Shown in pieces: positions 23,608 to 30,763 of a stretch of DNA of 48,285 nucleotides. Every line of letters starts with the position of its first letter. Within the stretch, counting starts at the first letter, position 1. The DNA is from Pseudomonadota bacterium (GTDB lineage: Bacteria; Myxococcota_A; UBA9160; PR03): assembly GCA_003576805.1 (NCBI GenBank), contig QEVM01000011.1, forward strand, positions 1 through 48,285, given 5' to 3'. The translations under genes and the position numbers were made by a program. The notes beneath the pieces are model-generated. The model worked only from the letters and a program-made list of their open reading frames with translations. It made no database searches and was not told the DNA's origin.

Positions 23608-24862
23608 AGCCCCCCGCTCCTCCCTCCGCGCGCGACGCCTGCGCGCGCCGAGCCCGCGCGACCAGGCGCGCGAGCGGCAGCAGCACGAGGAGCGCGTCGA
23701 TGCCGAGCAGCCCGCACGCGCGCGCCGGCCGCCACTCGATCGCCCCGAGATCACAGATGGAATAGCCGTCCTCGTTGCCGTCGTACGGGCGCCGCGCGCC
23801 ATTCTGGTCGGCGCCGGCGCACACCGGATTCGCGCCCGCGTCGATCGCGGGGCTGCCCTTCGCGAGCGGGATCGACTGCGGCCGACCGCTCGGAGCGCCG
23901 AGCATCGGATCCCCGGTGAACGAGCCGACCAAAGCGCACGAGCCGTCCTCGATCAGGTTGCTGGTCAGGGGGATGAGCGAGCCGCTGTTGTAGCAATCGG
24001 CCTGGCCGGAGGGATGATTGGCGATGATGCTGTTGTCGATGCGGAGATCGCCTTCGTTGCGGATCCCGCCGCCGCCGTTGCTCCCACTGATCGCGTTCTC
24101 CGAGATGGTGACGTTGGCCAACGCGACCCTGCCGGCGGGATCGTTGAGGATGCCGCCACCGATGAACGCGCCGTTGCCGAAGAGCGTGCTGTTGAAGAGC
24201 GTTGCGCTGCCGCGATTGCGCAGGCCGCCGCCGTACGATCCGCTGTTGCCGGAGACGGTGCTGTCGACGAGCGTCAGCTTGCCCGCGGCGTTGTCGACGC
24301 CGCCGCCTTGGACGGAGGCCGTGTTGGCGGAGACGGTGCTGCGCGTCAGCCGCGCCGTCCCGGTGTTGTAGATCCCGCCGCCGTAGGCCTGAGAGGCGCT
24401 CTCGGTGATGACGCTCTCGTCCACGGTCAACGTGCCGGCATTTCGGATGCCGCCGCCGTTGCCCGTGGTGGAGCCGTCCCGCACCGTCACCTCGGACAGA
24501 TGCAGCGTCGCGCCGGCGTTCACGACGAGCGGCGTGCGCGCGTCCTGTCCGCTGATCCTGGCGCCGCGGCCGTAGACCCAAACCGGGTTGCCGGCGTCGG
24601 GCTCGACGACCCAGGTCGTCGCCAGCGCGTAGACGCAGGGGCTCGTGAGCCAGACGAAGTCCTCCTCGCCGTTGCTGTTCACCGTCGCGATCACGCTGGC
24701 GAGCGCGCTGGCGTTGCACGCGACGTTGAACGTCTCCGCGTGCGCCGCCGGTGCCCGGCTCGCGAGGGCGGCAGCCACGAGGAGGAGCGGGAAGCGAGAT
24801 CGTCGCCGGCGGGCGCGAAGAGCGGTCGCCGGCATCGGAAGCACGTCGTTCGGATTGCGCAT
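23588..24862 (-). CDS. Beta-helix surface protein (choice-of-anchor Q/Pmp type) with C-terminal anchor
   Basis: This is a 424-residue exported protein. The signal peptide (FPLLLVAAALASRAPAAHA) is followed by a CSLREA-like start (TFNVACNASALASVIATVN), then a right-handed beta-helix made of repeats such as GNGGGIRNAGTLTVDESVIT, YGGGIYNTGTARLTRSTVSA and GGGVDNAAGKLTLVDSTVSG. It closes with the choice-of-anchor Q module (GSPAIDAGANPVCAGADQNG, then CDLGAIEW). Such proteins are surface adhesins or autotransporter-like passengers; no enzyme activity is implied. It ends with CGLLGIDALLVLLPLARLVA and an Arg-rich tail, which looks like a membrane-sorting tag similar to that of the protein at 9421. The ATG at 24862 precedes the signal peptide. 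A paralogue lies directly upstream at 24922, 59 bases away. Confidence 0.85.
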   Translation of the reverse strand: MRNPNDVLPMPATALRARRRRSRFPLLLVAAALASRAPAAHAETFNVACNASALASVIATVNSNGEEDFVWLTSPCVYALATTWVVEPDAGNPVWVYGRGARISGQDARTPLVVNAGATLHLSEVTVRDGSTTGNGGGIRNAGTLTVDESVITESASQAYGGGIYNTGTARLTRSTVSANTASVQGGGVDNAAGKLTLVDSTVSGNSGSYGGGLRNRGSATLFNSTLFGNGAFIGGGILNDPAGRVALANVTISENAISGSNGGGGIRNEGDLRIDNSIIANHPSGQADCYNSGSLIPLTSNLIEDGSCALVGSFTGDPMLGAPSGRPQSIPLAKGSPAIDAGANPVCAGADQNGARRPYDGNEDGYSICDLGAIEWRPARACGLLGIDALLVLLPLARLVARARRAQASRAEGGAGGSSRPRS

Positions 24863-24921
24863 GGAGAGGTCTCCCTTTCGAGAGTGGTCGGGTTCGCCGG
24901 AATCGAACGAGAAGGACCCGC

Positions 24922-26121
24922 TCACGGGGCCTCGAACGCCCCGAGATCGCAGAGCAGCGAGCCGTCCGCGTTGCCGTCCTTCGGCCGCGCCGCGCCGCGC
25001 TGGTCGACACCGGCGCAGTTCGTGTTCTGGCCCAGGTCGATCACCGGACTCCCAGCCAGGAGCGGTCGGTACGCGGGGCTGCCGGTCAGCTCGCCGAGCT
25101 TGGGATCGCCCGACCACGAGTTCGCGATCTGGCAAGAGGCGTCCTCGACGAGGTTGTCGCCGGTCGGTGTGATGGCGTTGCTCGGCACCGACGGATCGCG
25201 CGCGCACTCCAAGCCGCCGCCCTGGGTATTGGCGAGGATGCTGAGGCCGAGCCGGAGCCGTGCGTTCCCGGAGTAGTTGCGGTGATAGATCCCGCCGCCG
25301 TTGCCTCCGCCGACGGTCGTGTTGTCGGCGAGCGTGCAGTTGCTCACCGTCGCCTTGCCCTCGTCGTTCATGAGGCCGGCGCCGAAGCGACTCGCGTTGC
25401 CGGAGATGGTGCAGTTGGACAAGGTCGCGGTGGCCCGCGCGGGCATTCCCGACGTGTCTTCGTTGTAGACGCCGCCGCCCATGCCGTTCTGCCCGTTGGC
25501 CGCGTTTCCCGACACGGTGCTCTGGATCAGCGTCAGCCGGCCATCCTGGTTGCGAATGCCACCGCCGTTCTCGCCCGCGGTGTTGCCCGCGACGGTGCTC
25601 TCGATCAGCGTCAAGCTGGCGCCGGCGACGTTGAAGATCCCGCCGCCCGAGCGCGCGACGCTGTCGGACACCGTGCTGCGGGTCAGCGTCAACGAGCCGG
25701 CGTTGTAGATGGCGCCGCCGTCCCCGCTCGCCGTGGGACCGGCTCTCCCCTGCGTGACCGTCACGTCGTTCAGGAAGAGCGTCGCGCCGGGATTCACCAG
25801 GAAGGCCGTACGCTGGTTCTGTCCGCTGATCGTCGAGCCGTTGCCCTGGACCGTCAGCGCGAAGCCGCCGTCGGGGTACGCGATCAGGATCCCGGTCAGC
25901 GGATACTGGCAGGATCGAGCGAGCCAGAGGACGTCCTCCTCGCCGTTGGCGCTCGCCTCGTTCATCGCCTCGTACAGCGCGGACACGTCGCAGGCGACCT
26001 GGAACGCCCTCGCGTGGACCGCGGCAGACCAGGTCGTGCCGATCGCGAAGGCGACCAGCGCAAGCAGCGGCGCCGGACGGCGCAGAAGAGTGGAACGGCC
26101 TTCTCGGTGTGCGTCGCGCAT
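24922..26121 (-). CDS. Beta-helix surface protein (choice-of-anchor Q/Pmp type), paralogue without anchor
   Basis: This 399-residue paralogue of the neighbouring protein has a signal peptide (LLALVAFAIGTTWSAAVHA), the CSLREA-like start (AFQVACDVSALYEAMNEASA) and repeats including DGGAIYNAGSLTLTRSTVSD, GGGIFNVAGASLTLIESTVA, and GGGIRNQDGRLTLIQSTVSG. It ends CDLGAFEAP, directly after the choice-of-anchor Q module and without the hydrophobic, Arg-rich tail of its neighbour, so it is probably released or held otherwise. The ATG at 26121 follows GAGAGGAGA. The two genes probably form an operon in the order 26121 then 24862, produced by tandem duplication. Confidence 0.85.
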   Translation of the reverse strand: MRDAHREGRSTLLRRPAPLLALVAFAIGTTWSAAVHARAFQVACDVSALYEAMNEASANGEEDVLWLARSCQYPLTGILIAYPDGGFALTVQGNGSTISGQNQRTAFLVNPGATLFLNDVTVTQGRAGPTASGDGGAIYNAGSLTLTRSTVSDSVARSGGGIFNVAGASLTLIESTVAGNTAGENGGGIRNQDGRLTLIQSTVSGNAANGQNGMGGGVYNEDTSGMPARATATLSNCTISGNASRFGAGLMNDEGKATVSNCTLADNTTVGGGNGGGIYHRNYSGNARLRLGLSILANTQGGGLECARDPSVPSNAITPTGDNLVEDASCQIANSWSGDPKLGELTGSPAYRPLLAGSPVIDLGQNTNCAGVDQRGAARPKDGNADGSLLCDLGAFEAP

Positions 26122-26707
26122 CTCGATTCTCCTCTCGTGGTCGAACGAGGACGAATCTACGAGCGGCGGCGTCGCGACTCTTTACCGGCCCTTTACCCTT
26201 TCCCTACCGGGTTCTGATCGCGTCGAGCTGCGCGCTCGCGATCAGCCTCGCAGCTCGCGCAGCCGCACGAATCCCGCGGCGCGCGCGAAAGGACGGGAAG
26301 TAGCCCGCCGCGGGACACTGCGATCAGTGATGCAGCACCGCCGCATGCCCGACCGAGCTCTCGAGCTCGACGGCCCTACGACATCCGGCGTGCGACGGTC
26401 GCCCCCGTGGCTGGCCCTGCCTGACGCCAGCCATTCGACCACGCCTATCGCGTTCGAACTGCTCTTCAGCGCAGGCCTTGGTCGATGTCGCCGAAGCATG
26501 CACTTCGTGGCGGAGCAGGTCGGCACGCGAACCCCTGGTCCGCGGTCCGATCTCCGCGCACGCGCGCCCGGTGAAAGTGGCGACTCGCGTTCCGTCCGCT
26601 TCCGCAGCGCGCCGTCGGTGCGCGCGACGCTCGCGCGCGGCGAGATCCGCGTCTCCAGACGTCTCTATCCGTCTCCGAAGCCCAAGCCCGATCCTAGAGA
26701 CGACGAC
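26122..26707. other. Gap without a recognisable gene
   Basis: The first part must hold the promoter of the beta-helix operon. Beyond that, short open frames on both strands show no family features, and codon-position preference is weak. I see no RNA gene, repeat array or insertion sequence here. It may be degraded sequence at an integration hot spot next to the tRNA fragment. Confidence 0.5.
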
Positions 26708-26732
26708 GCCCCCGGCGAAAATGGCCGAGGGC
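26708..26732 (-). terminator. Stem-loop following the tRNA-Gly fragment
   Basis: GCCCCCGGC (26708-26716) pairs with GCCGAGGGC (26724-26732) at eight of nine positions around a short A/T-containing loop. It stands 12 bases beyond the CCA end of the tRNA fragment and fits a tRNA terminator on the minus strand. Confidence 0.45.
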
Positions 26733-26744
26733 GCGTGAGATCTG

Positions 26745-26790
26745 TGGAGCGGGAAACGGGATTCGAACCCGCGACCCTCAGCTTGGGAAG
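26745..26790 (-). other. 3' fragment of tRNA-Gly(CCC): probable phage attachment site (att core)
   Basis: The minus strand reads the anticodon loop TTCCCAA (anticodon CCC), variable region, T arm (GCGGGTTCGAATCCCG), acceptor strand TTCCCGC, discriminator T and CCA. The 5' half (acceptor 5' strand and D arm) is missing, and the anticodon stem 5' side does not pair fully, so this is not a working tRNA. Half tRNAs of this sort are left where an integrase inserts an element at the 3' end of a tRNA gene. Given the orientation, the intact tRNA-Gly should lie at the far end of the prophage, beyond the right edge. The left boundary of the prophage is set here. Confidence 0.8.
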
Positions 26791-26831
26791 CGGATTCGCA
26801 TTCGCAGGTCGCACCGTATACACGCGTCGAT

Positions 26832-27083
26832 TCATGCTGTTTCCCTCTTGCCGGCGTCGTGCGTGTACCGGACCAGCGCCGGCCCAACCGGCAGCGCACC
26901 GGAAGTGCGCACGTCGAGGAAGCGAACCGGCGCGAGGTCGAGCTCGTCGCCGACCAGGTGCGCGTAGACGCGCCAGGTCGTCTCAGGGTTTGCGTGGCCG
27001 AGCCACTTCGCGACCCGCGCGACCGACACGCCCGCCTCGAGCGCGTGCGACGCGAACGTGTGCCGCAGGTCGTGGAGCCGGAC
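26832..27083 (-). pseudogene. int: Tyrosine recombinase (integrase), C-terminal remnant
   Basis: Following an in-frame stop (TGA at 27086-27084), 83 codons read the end of a phage integrase catalytic domain: RLHDLRHTFASHALEAGVSV (HxxR box), AKWLGHANPETTWRVYAHL (box with the second His and the catalytic Tyr), and a variable tail. The N-terminal arm-binding and core-binding domains and the first catalytic Arg are absent; only about 130 bases separate the fragment from the last late gene. It lies 42 bases from the tRNA-Gly fragment. It is probably a relic of an older integration in the same tRNA, or of a deletion. Confidence 0.75.
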
Positions 27084-27126
27084 TCAGCCGCTCGCCGGCC
27101 CACGCCCCAGGCGCGCGACGCGCTTG

Positions 27127-27140
27127 CAGCGTCGACGCTA
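27127..27140. repeat. Gap dyad copy 1 (CAGCGTCGACGCTA)
   Basis: This is a one-mismatch copy of the TAGCGTnnACGCTA dyad that recurs in gaps between phage genes. In RNA of the phage sense strand the mismatch becomes a U-G pair. It lies 77 bases after the last late gene. Confidence 0.6.
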
Positions 27141-27166
27141 CGCATCGCGCACGATGCGAGGTAGCG
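27136..27166 (-). terminator. Hairpin after the lysis cassette
   Basis: CGCTA-CGCATCG (27136-27147) pairs with CGATGCG-(AGG)-TAGCG (27152-27166), a 12-bp stem with a 3-base bulge and a CGCA loop. It overlaps dyad copy 1 and follows the last late gene, so it is a good candidate for the late-operon terminator. Confidence 0.5.
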
Positions 27167-27217
27167 CCCCCCGTAGCGATCGCGGCTTAGACGCGATCCT
27201 GCGCGTTCGGCGCCGCC

Positions 27218-27484
27218 TCAGCCCTCGAGCACGTCGGGAAAGCGGCGCGCGAGCAGCCGGCGCACGAACGCGACGACCGTCGCGGCGCTCGAGGCCGCCA
27301 CGCCGGCGAGCGCCTCGCGCGCGACGAGCGCCTCGTCGGCCGTGAGGTTCCCGAGCTCGACCGGGAGGAACGCCCGCGCGAGCCAGTACGCCGCGAGCGC
27401 GAGGCCCGAATAGGCGGCGGCCGCGCCCGGCGCCGTCCGGGCGCGCGCCGAGCTCGAGCTCGGCGCCGGCGCCGGCGAGCTCAC
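27218..27484 (-). CDS. Small membrane protein, holin candidate
   Basis: This is an 88-residue protein with a Ser/Pro/Ala-rich start, a hydrophobic stretch GAAAAYSGLALAAYWLARAF, a short acidic loop (NLTADEALVAREA), a second hydrophobic stretch LAGVAASSAATVVAFV, and a basic tail (RRLLARRF). Two membrane segments and a basic end next to an endolysin gene are typical of class II holins. The GTG at 27484 overlaps the endolysin stop (GTGA). It is the last gene of the late operon. There is no sequence match I can name; the role is inferred from size, topology and place. Confidence 0.55.
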   Translation of the reverse strand: MSSPAPAPSSSSARARTAPGAAAAYSGLALAAYWLARAFLPVELGNLTADEALVAREALAGVAASSAATVVAFVRRLLARRFPDVLEG

Positions 27485-28209
27485 GCGGCCGCCTCGAGCA
27501 CGACGCCGAGCGCGCCGGCCGTCTCCGGCCCGACCTCGCCGTCGACGACCAGGCCGCGCGCGCGCTGGAACCGCGCGACTGCGCCCGCCGTCCGCGGCCC
27601 GAACACGCCGTCGGGTCGGCCCGGATCGAACCCCTCGCGCGCGAGCGCCCGTTGCACCGCGTCGACGTCGCGGCCGCGGAGCAGCGCGCCGTTCTCGAGC
27701 GCGCGCAGGATGCGCGCCGGCGCGGCCGGCACCGGTTGCGCGATCGGCGGCACGTCGAAGGCGACGCCTGGAACGAGCACGGCCGCCGACCAGCGCCGGC
27801 CGGCGATTGCGCGGCGCGCGACGCCGACGCGCTGCGAATGCGCCTCGACGGTTCGCCCGGTCCCATCGCTCAGCGCGACGTGACCGATGCCGGCGCCATC
27901 GCTCGGCGAGCGGATCAGCACGGCGCCGGCGACGGCCGCGGCCGTCCCGAGGTCGACGAGCTCGGCGCCCTCGCGGCGGCGCGCGTCGTCGAGCCACCGC
28001 CCCGAATAGGCGTCGGCCGTCGCCGGGTCGGTCCCGTTGCACCCGAAGAGCACGCCGGCGACCTGGTAGACGACCCACGACGCGAATTCGGCACAGTCCC
28101 ACGGCCCGCGCCATGCCGCGTCGCTCTTCGGCACGCGCGCGCCGAACACGTACGGCTCCCCGACGTGTCGCAGCGCCGCGACGACCAGGTCGACGCCGCG
28201 CGCCGTCAC
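27481..28209 (-). CDS. Endolysin: NlpC/P60-like peptidase with peptidoglycan-binding domain
   Basis: This is a 242-residue protein. The N-terminal catalytic domain (about 1-145) has the candidate nucleophile Cys39 in GPWDCAEFASW and the His in IGHVALSDGTG, as in NlpC/P60-CHAP-type enzymes, which cut peptide bonds in the cell-wall peptide. After a Pro-rich linker (FDVPPIAQPVPAAPARI) comes a PG_binding_1 domain (about 170-240: VDAVQRALAREGFDPGRPDG, VFGPRTAGAVARFQRARGL). No signal peptide is seen, so it needs a holin for release. Its ATG overlaps the stop of the upstream gene (ATGA). It is the second NlpC/P60-type domain in this phage; the other is at the start of the tail-tip fusion. Confidence 0.82.
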   Translation of the reverse strand: MTARGVDLVVAALRHVGEPYVFGARVPKSDAAWRGPWDCAEFASWVVYQVAGVLFGCNGTDPATADAYSGRWLDDARRREGAELVDLGTAAAVAGAVLIRSPSDGAGIGHVALSDGTGRTVEAHSQRVGVARRAIAGRRWSAAVLVPGVAFDVPPIAQPVPAAPARILRALENGALLRGRDVDAVQRALAREGFDPGRPDGVFGPRTAGAVARFQRARGLVVDGEVGPETAGALGVVLEAAA

Positions 28210-28607
28210 CGGGCGCCGCCCGCGGCGATCGCCTCGAGCTCGACGAGCTCGGCCTCATCCTCGGCCGCGGCCGCCTCGAGCTCGCGCGCGACGAGCTCGA
28301 GCTCGCCGTCGAGCTCGGCGTCGCCCTCGAGCGGCGTCGGCGCGACGGCGGCGCGCCGCGCGAGCTCGTCGACCGTGCGCTCGAGGCGCGTCGTTCGTGC
28401 GGCGAGCCGGCCGAGCGCGCGCGCGGCGTGAAGCTGCGCACGCGCGCCGCGCCGAGCGTTGCGAACGATCGAACGCCGCAGCCCGACGACGTTCGCGTTG
28501 ATTCGCTCTACGCTTCGACCGAAGCGAATCAGGCCGAGCGCCGCCGCCGTCACGAGCGCCAGCGCCGGCCACTGTTCCGCGATGAACCGGCCCGCTTCCT
28601 CGAGCAC
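28206..28607 (-). CDS. Membrane-anchored coiled-coil protein (possible lysis accessory/spanin-like)
   Basis: This is a 133-residue protein with one N-terminal membrane segment (WPALALVTAAALGLIRFG) followed by a long charged helical region. The first part is Arg-rich (VERINANVVGLRRSIVRNAR) and the last part is strongly acidic (ELVARELEAAAAEDEAELVE). It ends four bases into the endolysin gene. An N-terminal anchor plus periplasmic coiled coil next to holin and endolysin resembles i-spanins, though no o-spanin lipoprotein is seen; a holin role is an alternative. The start is a GTG at 28607, three bases before the end of the preceding stop region. Confidence 0.5.
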   Translation of the reverse strand: MLEEAGRFIAEQWPALALVTAAALGLIRFGRSVERINANVVGLRRSIVRNARRGARAQLHAARALGRLAARTTRLERTVDELARRAAVAPTPLEGDAELDGELELVARELEAAAAEDEAELVELEAIAAGGAR

Positions 28608-28609
28608 GG

Positions 28610-30763
28610 CTACGCGCTTTCGTCGTCGTCGGTTCGCGACGCGCAGCCCGCGTCACCGCCCGACGTCGCCCAATCGGCCGTCCCGTCGCCGTCATTGTCG
28701 AGGCCGTCGTAGCATTGCGGTTCGGGAACGTCGGGGAATTCCTGCCACACGAGCTCGAACGGGTTGGTATCGCCGCACGACGCCACCGTCGCGCAAGGTG
28801 TCGAGGTTCCGCAGTCCGAGTCCGACGCGCATTCCCAATTCGGCCGGTTGCCGCCCGCGGCGCACTTGCGGACCTGTTGAAACTGAAACCGGACCTTGCC
28901 GCCCGGCCAGATGCGGGTCGTTTGATTCACGAAATACGATTCGCCGGCGTTGTCGACGGATACCTGACGCCGGCCGGCGGCCGCCTCGCCATAGTGGAGT
29001 TCGAGCCACGCCGCGCCTTGCTGCCCGCGTAGCCCGGCGCCGACGCCGGCGGCCGAACAGCCCGGGTGCGGGTCGTCGTTCGCGATGCACTCCGCCTGCG
29101 AAATCGGCCCGTTGTGCCACGTCGAAGCGCCGACGCCCGTCGGGTAGGCGGTCTGTTGCATGGCGACCAGGCACGACGAACCGCCCACCGAATCGGCGAG
29201 CAGCTTGAGCCGCGTATGACCGATGACCGTCGCCGCGTCGAACCCGACCTCGGCCGTCGCGTCGCAGGTGCCGACCGTCGGCGCACCCGAGAGCAGATTC
29301 AGGATGCACTTTCCGCTCGCGGCCGTCGCCGCCGGGATGACCGCGGTTCGCCAAACGGAAGCCGGCGACTCGACAGCGACGTGCGCCGTATCGTCGTACC
29401 GGCCGCCGCCGCCGCCGCCCGGCGCAGAGAGCACGATCGGCCCTTTCCCGTCGCGCCGCGTGCGACCGATGTTCACGATGCACGCGACCGGCCGCGGTTG
29501 CTGCGACAGGCAAGAGAAGAGCGGCCCATTGTCGGCCGCGACGTCGTTTCGGAACACGCCGCCGAGGTCGACGCGAATCGGGTAGTTGCGATCGAATTGC
29601 GAGCCCGCCGTAACGCGAATCGGCGGATTGATCGAAGGAGGCGAGTGCAGGTCGACACCGTCGAACGTATGGATTCCGCCTTTCGTCCCCGCGTTCTGGT
29701 TCATTTGAACCGTCGGCTTCGTCGTCGTTTGACTCGTGATTCGCCCGCGATACGTGACCGCAGCGGCGTCCATCGCCGAGATTCCCGAGAGCGTTCCGCC
29801 GTCGACGACCGAACCCGGCTCCATTTCGTAGGTGCCGACGTACACGACGCCGCCGGCGTTCCCGTACGTGTTCCCCGTCGCGGCCGCACCGAACAGCCCT
29901 TGCGCCTCGCGGCCGAAGCTGAGCGCGCCCGTTCCGACGTACCCGCCGACCGTCATTCCGTCGCCGATCAGCGTCGCCACGGCCGGATCGCCGCTCGCCT
30001 CGAGGCTGGCGCCCGGCGGCGGAACCAGGTCGAGCGAAACGCGGAGGTTCTGACCGACGAAGTAGGCGCCCGCTTGAACCGTCGTGTTGTCGCCGTCCGA
30101 GCTCATGGTCGAGCGCCAGCCGATGCGCCCCTCGCAGCCGTCGCAGAGAATCGGCGCAATTCGGTTCCACGCGCCGACGACGTCGAGGAAGCTCATTACC
30201 CAACCGTCCGGGTAGAGCCCCGGCCAGTCGACGCGCACGTAGCCCGCCTGGTCGTTCCACAGGTCGCCGAACCACAGCGCGGCGTCCGGCCCGCTCGCCG
30301 ACGGCTCCCACGCGTACGGCGGCCGGTTCTCCGGGTCGAACGGCGGCCCCGGAACGAGCTTCGCGAGCGCCCAATCGCCGACACCGCGAAGGATCGGAAG
30401 CCCCGTCTGCCCGACCGCGTCGCAGGTCGGCTCGGCCGAGCCCGCCGTCGTGCCCGTCGAAAGACAGAATCGGACGCGATGCGCGAGCGTGTACGTGCCC
30501 GGCGGCGGCGCGCCGAAGTAGACCTCGGCCGGGAGCCCGCCCGCCTGATTCGGGTCGAGCAGCCGGTTTGCCGCGGTTTGCAGGTCGTCGGCGAGGTCGC
30601 CGTCGTCGTTCGCGTCGAGCACGCGTTCGCAATGCGCGAGGCCGCGGCACGGGTCGCCGGATCCGCCGCCGAGTCCGCCTTGCGCGAGCGCGTCGGGCGC
30701 CAGCGCCGCGAGCAGCACCGCGACGACCAGGAGCAAGAGCACGCGCGAGATTCGAGCCGTCAT
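28610..30763 (-). CDS. Phage-encoded exported protein with host-type C-DG-DND surface motif
   Basis: This is a 717-residue protein in the phage late operon. It starts with a signal peptide (ISRVLLLLVVAVLLAALAP, cleavage near DALAQ). Next comes a Cys-containing start with a calcium-loop-like DANDDGDLADD, and then a long Gly/Val/Thr-rich beta region that could be a beta-helix (TVQAGAYFVGQNLRVSLDLV, GGVVYVGTYEMEPGSVVDGG). The end is Cys-rich: KCAAGGNRPNWECASDSDCG and CYDGLDNDGDGTADW...DAGC. The last motif is the one found in surface proteins of Myxococcota-like bacteria and also in the host protein at 9421. A strong GGAGGA precedes the ATG, which overlaps the upstream stop. In lambda the outer-membrane gene lom holds a similar place after J, so a lysogenic-conversion or surface-altering role is possible; a tailspike is the alternative. 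Confidence 0.75.
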   Translation of the reverse strand: MTARISRVLLLLVVAVLLAALAPDALAQGGLGGGSGDPCRGLAHCERVLDANDDGDLADDLQTAANRLLDPNQAGGLPAEVYFGAPPPGTYTLAHRVRFCLSTGTTAGSAEPTCDAVGQTGLPILRGVGDWALAKLVPGPPFDPENRPPYAWEPSASGPDAALWFGDLWNDQAGYVRVDWPGLYPDGWVMSFLDVVGAWNRIAPILCDGCEGRIGWRSTMSSDGDNTTVQAGAYFVGQNLRVSLDLVPPPGASLEASGDPAVATLIGDGMTVGGYVGTGALSFGREAQGLFGAAATGNTYGNAGGVVYVGTYEMEPGSVVDGGTLSGISAMDAAAVTYRGRITSQTTTKPTVQMNQNAGTKGGIHTFDGVDLHSPPSINPPIRVTAGSQFDRNYPIRVDLGGVFRNDVAADNGPLFSCLSQQPRPVACIVNIGRTRRDGKGPIVLSAPGGGGGGRYDDTAHVAVESPASVWRTAVIPAATAASGKCILNLLSGAPTVGTCDATAEVGFDAATVIGHTRLKLLADSVGGSSCLVAMQQTAYPTGVGASTWHNGPISQAECIANDDPHPGCSAAGVGAGLRGQQGAAWLELHYGEAAAGRRQVSVDNAGESYFVNQTTRIWPGGKVRFQFQQVRKCAAGGNRPNWECASDSDCGTSTPCATVASCGDTNPFELVWQEFPDVPEPQCYDGLDNDGDGTADWATSGGDAGCASRTDDDESA

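Noticed and set aside
26122..26707. A small gene or insertion sequence between the beta-helix operon and the tRNA fragment
   Set aside because: The short frames on both strands show no motif, no ribosome binding site of note and no terminal inverted repeats.
26745..26830. A complete tRNA-Gly gene
   Set aside because: Only the part from the anticodon loop to CCA is present; the acceptor 5' strand and D arm are absent upstream.
26941..26965. A further dyad-like word, GCGCGTAGACGCGCC
   Set aside because: It lies within the integrase remnant, codes for conserved residues (VYAHL) and has different arms, so it is not counted with the gap dyads.
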